This document shows, piece after piece, positions 1 through 4,997 of a DNA stretch of 9,264 nucleotides. The translations under genes were made by a program, and so were the position numbers. The first letter of the stretch is position 1. Each line of letters opens with the position of its first letter. The notes under the pieces are model-generated. The model saw only the letters and a program-made list of their open reading frames with translations. It made no database searches and was not told where the DNA came from. This stretch comes from CAZCZZ01 sp964503335 (lineage in GTDB: Bacteria; Verrucomicrobiota; Kiritimatiellia; CAIVKH01). The DNA is taken from NCBI GenBank assembly GCA_964503335.1, contig CAZCZZ010000093.1, positions 1 through 9,264 on the forward strand, written 5' to 3'.

Positions 1-956
1 GCGTGATCTTCTCCGTGCACTGCCACAACGACCTGGGACTGGCCGTCGCGAATTCGTTGGCCGCGGTGAAGGCGGGGGCCCGACAGGTGGAATGCACAAT
101 CAACGGCATCGGCGAGCGCGCGGGCAACTGCTCGCTCGAGGAAGTCGTCATGGCGATCCACACGCGCAAGGACAAGCTGAAGGTCTGGACCGGCATCGAG
201 TCGCGCGAAATCATGAAGTCGAGCCGGCTGGTCAGCCGCATGACCGGCTTCGTCGTTCAGCGCAACAAAGCTGTCGTCGGCGCCAACGCCTTCGCGCACG
301 AGTCCGGCATCCACCAGGACGGCATGCTGAAGGACCGTGAGACGTACGAAATCATGAAGCCCGAGGACATCGGCCTGAGCGGCACCGAACTGGTGCTGGG
401 CAAGCATTCGGGCCGACACGCCCTCGGCGCGCACCTGCAGAAGATGGGCTTCAAGCTGAAGGACGCCGAATTGGACACGGCCTACGCCAAGTTCAAGGAC
501 CTGTGCGACAAGAAGAAGGTCGTCTATGACGACGACCTGATCGCCATCATGCAGGACCAGGCCGCGGAAATTCCGCAGGGCTACGTGCTCGAATACCTGA
601 GCGTGACGACCGGCACGGTGCCGACCGCGACGGTGCGTCTGCGCAAGGACAAGAAGGTCCTGCAGGACGCTTCGTGCGGAGACGGACCCGTTGATGCCGC
701 GCTCAAGGTCATCGACCGGATCACCGGTGTGGACGGCAAGCTCGAGGAATTCTCCCTGCAAGCCATCACCAAGGGAGAAGACGCCGTGGGTGAAGTAAGC
801 CTCCGCGTAAACTACGGCGACGACGTGGTCCAAGCCAAAGGCTCCAGCACCGACATCGTGGAAGCCGGCGCCAAAGCCTACATCAACGCCCTGAACCGCT
901 ACCTCTTCCTCAAGAAGATGAAGGGGAAGCCGACAGGCAAGGGCACATCGGTCTGA
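1..956 (+). CDS. leuA: 2-isopropylmalate synthase, 3' part (5' end outside window)
   Basis: Catalyses condensation of acetyl-CoA with 2-oxoisovalerate, the committed step of leucine biosynthesis, in the cytoplasm. The reading frame is open from the left edge (first full codon at base 3, a GTG that is internal, not a start). It opens with the HxHND motif (SVHCHNDLGLA), whose histidines bind the divalent metal. The metal-ligand Asn follows in GERAGNCSLEE (about residue 42 of the visible part), then the FAHESGIHQDGML block. From about residue 195 (YVLEYLSVTTG) to the end is the LeuA dimerisation/allosteric domain that senses leucine, with the usual SSTDIVEAGAKAYINALN ending. 317 codons are visible. 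Against the roughly 520-residue E. coli enzyme, about 200 N-terminal residues are missing to the left. The C-terminal regulatory domain looks intact, so feedback inhibition is likely retained. Homocitrate or citramalate synthase are alternatives, but the motif wording fits LeuA best. Confidence 0.96.
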   Translation, partial: VIFSVHCHNDLGLAVANSLAAVKAGARQVECTINGIGERAGNCSLEEVVMAIHTRKDKLKVWTGIESREIMKSSRLVSRMTGFVVQRNKAVVGANAFAHESGIHQDGMLKDRETYEIMKPEDIGLSGTELVLGKHSGRHALGAHLQKMGFKLKDAELDTAYAKFKDLCDKKKVVYDDDLIAIMQDQAAEIPQGYVLEYLSVTTGTVPTATVRLRKDKKVLQDASCGDGPVDAALKVIDRITGVDGKLEEFSLQAITKGEDAVGEVSLRVNYGDDVVQAKGSSTDIVEAGAKAYINALNRYLFLKKMKGKPTGKGTSV

Positions 957-976
957 TCCGTCGGATCAGTCCGATG
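946..976. terminator. 31-nt palindrome across the leuA stop codon
   Basis: Arms CATCGG and CTGATCCG (946-951, 953-960) are mirrored by CGGATCAG and CCGATG (962-969, 971-976) around T961, with a single T-T mismatch at 952/970. In RNA this gives a GC-rich stem of about 13 pairs closed by a tiny loop, starting inside the last leuA codons. No T-run follows on the plus strand (GGGACGGGGAAAATC comes next), so it is not a canonical intrinsic terminator. It could be a terminator of another type, an mRNA 3'-end stabiliser or a protein-binding palindrome. The symmetry is directly visible; the role is inferred. Confidence 0.45.
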
Positions 977-1001
977 GGACGGGGAAAATCACTCGCCAAG
1001 A

Positions 1002-1018
1002 CTTCCAATCATTGGAAG
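1002..1018. promoter_or_regulatory. palindrome copy 1, TTCCAA-TCA-TTGGAA
   Basis: A perfect 17-nt palindrome (CTTCCAAT, C, ATTGGAAG) lies in the leuA-aroE gap. Its core, TTCCAA-N3-TTGGAA (1003-1017), recurs 32 bp downstream in a slightly degenerate form. Perfect dyad symmetry with a one-base centre is typical of a homodimeric DNA-binding protein site rather than an RNA hairpin. No regulator can be named from the sequence. Confidence 0.55.
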
Positions 1019-1034
1019 AATCCGCGCCCGAATG

Positions 1035-1049
1035 TTCCAAGGATTGGAG
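1035..1049. promoter_or_regulatory. palindrome copy 2, TTCCAA-GGA-TTGGAG, next to aroE
   Basis: This is a second copy of the TTCCAA-N3-TTGGAA element with one arm mismatch (final G). Its centre (1042) is 32 bp from the centre of copy 1 (1010), close to three helical turns, so both would face the same side of the DNA. The right arm contains GGAG (1046-1049), 12 nt before the aroE ATG and the only Shine-Dalgarno-like string at a usable distance. Occupancy or folding of this copy could affect aroE translation as well as transcription. Symmetry and spacing are seen; regulation is inferred. Confidence 0.5.
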
Positions 1050-1061
1050 TTTCTGTAAGGC

Positions 1062-1901
1062 ATGCATATTTCAGGTCACACGAAGCCGTTCGCGGTTCTT
1101 GGTCATCCGATCGGTCATACCCTCTCGCCCGTGATGCATAACGCGTCGCTGCAGGCGCTGGGTTGGGATGCGATCTACCTCGCGTTCGACGTGAAGCCGG
1201 AGCATCTGCTGCTCGTGCTCTCGTCCATGAAGGATATGGGCTTTCGCGGCGTGAACCTGACGATTCCCCACAAGGAAGTGGCCTTCAAAGGGCTCACCGA
1301 ATTGGATGACTCGGCCCGCTTGCTCGGGTCCGTCAATACCGTCCAGTTCACGGAGACCGGTATGGTCGGACACAACACGGACGGCTTCGGGTTCCTCAAA
1401 GCGATGGACGAGGCGTTCGGTTCCAACGTGTCCGGGGCGAGCCTGTTCGTGCTCGGCACCGGCGGGGCGGGGCGGGCGGTCGCGCTCACGTCGGCACGCG
1501 CAGGCGCGACCAAGATCATGCTGCAGGATCTCGACAAGCATCGCACGGAGAACGTTGCCGCAGAAATACGGAAGCAGTTCCCGTCGGTCGCAGTCACTGT
1601 AGGTGGTGATTCGCGGGAAGCGGATGTCATCGTCCAGTGCACACCACTTGGCATGAAGATGACCGACTCATCGCCGCTGACACCGGAATCGTTTCGCGCC
1701 GGGCAACGTGCTTTTGATCTAGTCTACATGTATCCCGAAACCGCGTTCATGGCCGCGGCGAAAGCCGGCGGTGCGAAGGCGGCGAACGGTCTCGGCATGT
1801 TGCTTCATCAGGGCGCGCGCGCTTTCGCGATCTGGACGGGTGTCGAACCGCGCGTCGATGAAATGCGCAAAGCGCTGGAGCAGGCGGTATACAAGGTATG
1901 A
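1062..1901 (+). CDS. aroE: shikimate dehydrogenase
   Basis: Reduces 3-dehydroshikimate to shikimate, the fourth step of the pathway to chorismate, in the cytoplasm. 279 residues, close to the 272 of E. coli AroE. Visible motifs: substrate-site GHPIGHTLSPVMHN (14-27), catalytic Lys71 in NLTIPHKE, Asn92, Asp107 in NTDGFGF, dinucleotide glycine loop GTGGAGRAVA (132-141), and the late LLHQGARAF with Gln250. The end of the second Rossmann strand reads LQDLDKHR (154-161), where NADP-dependent AroE usually carries an NRT-type motif. An Asp there recalls NAD-using quinate/shikimate dehydrogenases, so NAD preference is possible. The ATG at 1062 is the first in frame and gives a normal N terminus, although its ribosome site is weak (GGAG 12 nt upstream, or TAAGG too close). 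Its stop overlaps the next start by 4 nt, so the two genes are probably translationally coupled. Confidence 0.95.
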   Translation: MHISGHTKPFAVLGHPIGHTLSPVMHNASLQALGWDAIYLAFDVKPEHLLLVLSSMKDMGFRGVNLTIPHKEVAFKGLTELDDSARLLGSVNTVQFTETGMVGHNTDGFGFLKAMDEAFGSNVSGASLFVLGTGGAGRAVALTSARAGATKIMLQDLDKHRTENVAAEIRKQFPSVAVTVGGDSREADVIVQCTPLGMKMTDSSPLTPESFRAGQRAFDLVYMYPETAFMAAAKAGGAKAANGLGMLLHQGARAFAIWTGVEPRVDEMRKALEQAVYKV

Positions 1902-2719
1902 TCGAACCCTCACCGTTCTGGATCGCGTATCTCACGCTGCTCTCGTTCTTCTTCGGGGCATGCATCGGCAGCTTCCTGAACGTCTGCATCTACCGGATCC
2001 CTGAAGGCCTTTCGGTGGTCACGCCGCGCTCACGCTGCCCGAAATGCCTCACGCCGATCGAGTGGTACGACAACATCCCGCTGCTCGGCTGGTTGCGCCT
2101 GAAGGGCAAGTGTCGCGCCTGCGGCGTGGCCATTTCGCCCCGTTACTTCCTCGTCGAACTCCTGACTGGCACACTGTTCCTGATGGTGTGGAACCATTAC
2201 GGCTTTGATATGCGGACGCCGATTTTCTGGATCGCGATTTCGGGACTGATCCTCGGGACGTTCGTCGACTTCGACCACATGATCATTCCGGATCGCGTGT
2301 CGCTGGGCGGACAGGTCATCGGCCTGCTCTGCAGCGTCGCGTTCCCTGTGCTTCATGGGAAAGAGACACACGTGGAAGGCGCCATCACGTCGGCCATCGG
2401 TCTTGCCGTCGGCTTCGGTTCGCTTTGGATCGTCGGCTACTTAGGCAAGCTGGCGTTCAAGAAGGATGCGATGGGATTCGGTGATGTGAAACTGCTCGGC
2501 GCGATGGGGGCCTTCCTCGGCTGGCAGGGCGTGCTCTTCATCATCATGCTGTCCTCGCTGCTGGGCACAGTCGCCGGCGTTTCGATGATCGTCACCGGTC
2601 ACAAGGAAATGCAGAGCCGCATTCCCTTCGGTCCCTATCTCTCGCTAGCCGCCGTCATCTGGATCCTTGGCGGTCACACGTGGTGGACAGCCTACGTGAA
2701 TTGGATCGGCGGGATGTAG
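1898..2719 (+). CDS. pilD: prepilin peptidase / N-methyltransferase (A24 family)
   Basis: Inner-membrane aspartic protease that cleaves the leader of type IV prepilins or type II secretion pseudopilins and N-methylates the new first residue. 273 residues. The N-terminal GACIGSFLNVCIYRIP motif is followed by the cytoplasmic loop with paired cysteines CPKC (47-50) and CRAC (72-75), the zinc-site form found in bifunctional enzymes. The two catalytic aspartates are in FVDFDHMIIPD (about 124) and GFGDVKLLG (196). Several hydrophobic helices (about 8-30, 88-98, 109-122, 135-152, 163-185, 200-232, 247-258) fit a polytopic membrane protein. The start ATG overlaps the aroE stop (ATGA at 1898-1901). 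No pilin or secretion genes are in the window, so whether it serves pili or T2SS (GspO) cannot be told. Confidence 0.95.
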   Translation: MIEPSPFWIAYLTLLSFFFGACIGSFLNVCIYRIPEGLSVVTPRSRCPKCLTPIEWYDNIPLLGWLRLKGKCRACGVAISPRYFLVELLTGTLFLMVWNHYGFDMRTPIFWIAISGLILGTFVDFDHMIIPDRVSLGGQVIGLLCSVAFPVLHGKETHVEGAITSAIGLAVGFGSLWIVGYLGKLAFKKDAMGFGDVKLLGAMGAFLGWQGVLFIIMLSSLLGTVAGVSMIVTGHKEMQSRIPFGPYLSLAAVIWILGGHTWWTAYVNWIGGM

Positions 2720-2734
2720 GAAGAAATTTGAGAT

Positions 2735-2788
2735 GCGAGATATGAGACTTGAAATCCGAATCTGATTTTCGAATCTCGTATCTCTCGC
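2735..2788. terminator. heptamer-periodic hairpin between convergent genes
   Basis: The 70-nt gap between the prepilin peptidase stop (2719) and the dapB stop (2790) is almost all 7-nt-periodic sequence: GAAATTT, GAGATGC, GAGATAT, GAGACTT, GAAATCC, then the complementary sense GATTTTC, GAATCTC, GTATCTC. The two halves form an imperfect inverted repeat (2735-2756 with 2764-2788, about 20 pairs with small bulges, loop CGAATCT). Placed between converging genes it could act as a bidirectional terminator, although neither side has a clear T-run. The periodicity suggests a repeat element rather than a simple terminator. Confidence 0.45.
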
Positions 2789-2789
2789 T

Positions 2790-3602
2790 TCAGACTCCCA
2801 GCACATCCCGCATCGTGTACAGGCCGGCTGGTTTCCCTGCGACCCAGGCTGCGGCGCGCAAGGCGCCCATTGCGAAGGTGTCGCGGCTCGTCGCGCGATG
2901 TGAGAGCTCGATGACTTCGCCGTCCGTGGCGAACATGACGGTGTGATCGCCAACGATGTCGCCGCCGCGCACGGCATGGAAGCCGATCTCTGTCGCGCTG
3001 CGCTCGCTCTTCGCGATGCCTTCGCGGCCATGGACCGACACGTCGTTGAGATTAACCTGAAGCCCTTTCGCCACAGCCTGGCCGAGACCAAGCGCTGTGC
3101 CGCTGGGTGAATCTTTCTTCTTCCGGTGATGACGCTCGATAATTTCGACGTCGTACCCTTTGTCCTTCAATGCGCGGCCCGCCTGCTCCAGGAGCGCAAA
3201 GAGCAGGTTGATGCCAAGGCTCATGTTCGGTGTCCAGACGACGGGAATCTGCTTCGCCGCCGCTTCAATAGCCGCTTTGCCCTCGGCCCCGATACCGGTG
3301 GTCCCGATGACCCACGCCTTGCCCCACGACGCAATGCGCGGCGCATTGCCCGCGGTGCCATGGTGCGAACTGAAATCAATGATGACATCAGCCTGCGGCG
3401 CAAGCGCCGCGAGATCGGCCGTGATCTTCACGCCGACTTCGCCAATGCCGGACACGATCCCCGCATCCTTGTTCAGGTCGGGACAGTCCCAGAGGTCGAC
3501 CGCACCGGAGAGCTTCAAACTCGAAAAACCTCCAGACTGAGCGCAGCGAACAATCGCCTTGCCCATCCGTCCACATGCTCCGACGACGACGAAGGTACTC
3601 AT
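2790..3602 (-). CDS. dapB: 4-hydroxy-tetrahydrodipicolinate reductase
   Basis: Reduces the DapA product with NAD(P)H to tetrahydrodipicolinate, on the way to diaminopimelate (for peptidoglycan) and lysine. 270 residues, normal length (273 in E. coli). Visible motifs: Rossmann loop VGACGRMGKAI (7-17), IIDFSSH (74-80), GTTG (100-103), PNMSLGINL (125-133), and the family signature IIERHHRKKKDSPSGTA (154-170) with catalytic His158 and Lys162. The C-terminal nucleotide/tetramer region FHAVRGGDIVGDHTV is intact. The ATG is fixed by the N-terminal Rossmann strand; a GGAA lies 7 nt upstream. That GGAA, and the overlapping stop of the preceding four-helix-bundle gene (ATGA), belong to the end of the inserted cassette, so dapB translation now depends on cassette sequence. 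It follows dapA with only this cassette between. Confidence 0.97.
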   Translation of the reverse strand: MSTFVVVGACGRMGKAIVRCAQSGGFSSLKLSGAVDLWDCPDLNKDAGIVSGIGEVGVKITADLAALAPQADVIIDFSSHHGTAGNAPRIASWGKAWVIGTTGIGAEGKAAIEAAAKQIPVVWTPNMSLGINLLFALLEQAGRALKDKGYDVEIIERHHRKKKDSPSGTALGLGQAVAKGLQVNLNDVSVHGREGIAKSERSATEIGFHAVRGGDIVGDHTVMFATDGEVIELSHRATSRDTFAMGALRAAAWVAGKPAGLYTMRDVLGV

Positions 3603-3976
3603 TTTTGAATTCCGATTTGCGATTTGCGATTTCTGATCATCGTTTTACGCGATGCCGCCATGATGGCTGTGATTTCGTTTGCTTCCCTTAAGATGTCGGT
3701 CAGAAGCGCTGCCTTGACGAGGTTTGCGTCTCGCAGCATTTCCAGCCAGTAGCAGCTCTCGTCCGCCTCTTCTTCAACAACGCCCAGCTTCGCAACAAAT
3801 TCCGCTGCCGACCGACCCCGACATGCCGCGCGATAGTTTGCGCCGACCGATGTCGATGAGCGCAACAACTGGTTCGCGATTACGTTCGAGGTCCTACTCG
3901 CAGGCAACGTTTCCACGAGGCGGATTACGCGCAATCCAAAGGACTTCGTCCGCGCCTTTAACTCTGCCTCGGTCAT
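3599..3976 (-). CDS. four-helix-bundle protein, S23/23S rRNA IVP family (Avd-like)
   Basis: Small helical protein of the family first seen encoded in 23S rRNA intervening sequences, related to the Avd accessory protein of diversity-generating retroelements. Its cellular role is not established. 125 residues from the ATG at 3976. The diagnostic block QLLRSSTSVGANYRAACRG (36-54) is followed by AEFVAKLGVVEEEADESCYWLEML (58-81), the usual order and wording, and the family length fits. A TTG at 4006 would add ten residues (reading through the flanking repeat), but family alignment from memory favours the ATG; neither has a strong ribosome site. The last ten or so residues (from NRKSQ) are encoded by the flanking CGCAAAT repeats, so the tail is probably not functional. 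The gene sits between dapA and dapB on the same strand and overlaps the dapB start by 4 nt. No rRNA is nearby, so this is a standalone copy. Confidence 0.88.
   Translation of the reverse strand: MTEAELKARTKSFGLRVIRLVETLPASRTSNVIANQLLRSSTSVGANYRAACRGRSAAEFVAKLGVVEEEADESCYWLEMLRDANLVKAALLTDILREANEITAIMAASRKTMIRNRKSQIGIQK
3606..3636. repeat. heptamer array, right arm (3' of the four-helix gene)
   Basis: In the plus sense, TGAATTC is followed by CGATTTG (3613-3619), CGATTTG (3620-3626) and CGATTTC (3627-3633), then TGA. Units are exactly in 7-nt phase. The array overlaps the coding 3' end of the four-helix-bundle gene and supplies the upstream bases of dapB. It is the inverted partner of the array at 3979-4015. 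Confidence 0.75.
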
Positions 3977-3978
3977 AC

Positions 3979-4015
3979 TCAGAAAATCGCAAATCGCAAA
4001 TCCCAACTCGCAAAT
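3979..4015. repeat. heptamer array, left arm (5' of the four-helix gene)
   Basis: Read on the minus strand directly after the dapA TAG (4018-4016), five consecutive heptamers appear: ATTTGCG, AGTTGGG, ATTTGCG, ATTTGCG, ATTTTCT (4015-3981), all in phase. Three are identical and two degenerate. The inner 24 nt (3979-4002) match the array at 3614-3636 in inverted orientation with one inserted base. Confidence 0.75.
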
Positions 4016-4882
4016 CTAAACCAGCCCCGCGCCCTTGAGCGTCTCGGCCAGTCTTGTCTTCAGCGGCTCGCTCATTTCACACAGCGGGAGCCGGAAGGCG
4101 TCTTCGATTTTGCCCATCATCACGAGCGCGGTTTTTACCGGGATCGGGTTGGTGTCGATGAAGAGGTCGGCGAAGAGGCGATAGTATCTCGCGTGCAGCG
4201 CGCGCGCTTCGCTCCATCGGCCGGCGAGGGCGTGATGGACGAGGTCGGCCACGGCCTTGGGGGCCACGTTGGATGCGACGCTGATAACGCCGACGGCGCC
4301 GACCGACATCATCGGCAGCGTGAGGGAGTCATCACCGGACAAGACCTGAAGCTTGCAGCGGTCGAGGATCGCGCTGACGCGGTCCACGCTTCCTGCGGCC
4401 TCTTTGATCGCGACGACCTTCGGATGCTTTGCCAGCTCGACCACGACATCGATCGGGATCTCTTTGCCCGTGCGTCCCGGAACATTGTAGAGCACGACGG
4501 GTAGTCCAAGGTCCGCGACGGCCGCGAAGTGGTGGGTTAGACCAAGGGCATTGGGCTTGTTATAATAGGGGGTGACTTGAAGCGTCGCATCCGCCCCGGC
4601 ATCTTTCGCGTGCTGCGTCAGCTCGATCGCTTCCGCCGTGGAATTGCCGCCGGTGCCTGCGATGATTTTCACGCGCTTGTTGGCGGTCTGGATCGCGACT
4701 TCAACAATCTTCTCGTGTTCCTTGACGTCGACCGTGGGCGATTCGCCGGTCGTGCCGACCGGGACAATGCCATCAATGCCACCTGCGATCTGGAACTCGA
4801 TCAGGTCGCGGAACCGTTCGTAATCGACCGCGCCGTTCTTCGTAAACGGGGTGACGATAGCTGTATATGCACCTTCCAACAT
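4016..4882 (-). CDS. dapA: 4-hydroxy-tetrahydrodipicolinate synthase
   Basis: Class I aldolase-type TIM barrel that condenses pyruvate with aspartate semialdehyde, the first committed step to diaminopimelate and lysine. Numbering from the ATG at 4882 gives 288 residues (E. coli 292). Visible: PVGTTGESPTV with the active-site Thr (44), VTPYYNKP with Tyr (107), LYNVPGRTG with Tyr132 and Arg137, Schiff-base Lys160 in VAIKEAAGS, and LSGDDSLTLPMM. I choose ATG 4882 rather than the in-frame TTG at 4903 because AGGA lies 7 nt before it and the resulting residue numbers match the E. coli enzyme to within a residue. The TAG stop abuts the heptamer array of the inserted cassette. It follows the SGNH hydrolase gene on the same strand after a 115-nt gap, which may hold its own promoter. 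Confidence 0.97.
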   Translation of the reverse strand: MLEGAYTAIVTPFTKNGAVDYERFRDLIEFQIAGGIDGIVPVGTTGESPTVDVKEHEKIVEVAIQTANKRVKIIAGTGGNSTAEAIELTQHAKDAGADATLQVTPYYNKPNALGLTHHFAAVADLGLPVVLYNVPGRTGKEIPIDVVVELAKHPKVVAIKEAAGSVDRVSAILDRCKLQVLSGDDSLTLPMMSVGAVGVISVASNVAPKAVADLVHHALAGRWSEARALHARYYRLFADLFIDTNPIPVKTALVMMGKIEDAFRLPLCEMSEPLKTRLAETLKGAGLV

Positions 4883-4997
4883 GACTTTATCCTGCGCTTT
4901 CAAACGATCTGCCGGGCTGTATTTGCCAAACAGAAGGCCGCAGAACCTAGCACAGGAGGTTCAGTGACAACAGGAAGAAAATGATCCCGCGGGCTGG
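4883..4997 (-). promoter_or_regulatory. dapA upstream region with possible promoter and small inverted repeat
   Basis: This 115-nt gap precedes dapA on the minus strand. A TTGTCA (4970-4965) could be a -35 element. The possible -10 matches downstream, TAGGTT (4949-4944, spacing 15) or GGTTCT (4947-4942, spacing 17), are poor. A perfect 6-bp inverted repeat GAACCT/AGGTTC (4943-4948 and 4957-4962, 8-nt loop) overlaps the would-be -10 region, where an operator could sit. There is no T-run after it, so a terminator for the upstream SGNH gene is not supported. A CCCGCGGG palindrome lies at 4986-4993. Confidence 0.2.

Larger units (their letters stand above)
3606..4015. mobile_element. putative cassette: S23-family gene framed by inverted heptamer arrays
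   Basis: The stretch from just before the dapB start to just after the dapA stop consists of the four-helix-bundle gene plus two inverted arrays of the same heptamer. At the low end the plus strand reads GATTTGCGATTTGCGATTT then CTGA (3614-3636). At the high end it reads TCAG then the complement with one extra A (3979-4002), followed by a decayed unit and another CGCAAAT up to 4015. Terminal inverted repeats of about 23 nt around a single gene, inserted exactly in the gap of a conserved gene pair, suggest a small mobile or formerly mobile unit. There is no transposase, and I see no convincing target-site duplication. Mobility is inference. Confidence 0.4.

Noticed and set aside
3126..3608. 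Plus-strand open frames opposite dapB, and similar frames opposite aroE and the glycan genes
   Set aside because: They mirror well-supported genes and carry no recognisable motif.
3599..3976. 23S rRNA intervening sequence or diversity-generating retroelement
   Set aside because: The protein family fits both, but no rRNA sequence flanks it, and there is no reverse transcriptase or template/variable repeat pair in the window.
3597..4009. ACTC at both cassette ends as a target-site duplication
   Set aside because: It is only four bases, not at matching distances from the repeat ends, and ACTC also occurs at 3977-3980.
3606..4015. CRISPR array
   Set aside because: The repeats are 7 nt, adjacent and inverted around a gene; there are no spacers of uniform length and no cas genes.
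4558..4566. TTATAATA as a -10 promoter box
   Set aside because: It lies inside dapA, over the codons of the conserved YYNKP motif.
4954..4984. Plus-strand AGGAGG followed by a GTG reading frame
   Set aside because: The frame stops after six codons (VTTGRK) and lies upstream of genes on the other strand; probably chance.
4986..4993. CCCGCGGG palindrome
   Set aside because: A single 8-bp GC palindrome is expected by chance in GC-rich DNA and has no partner site.
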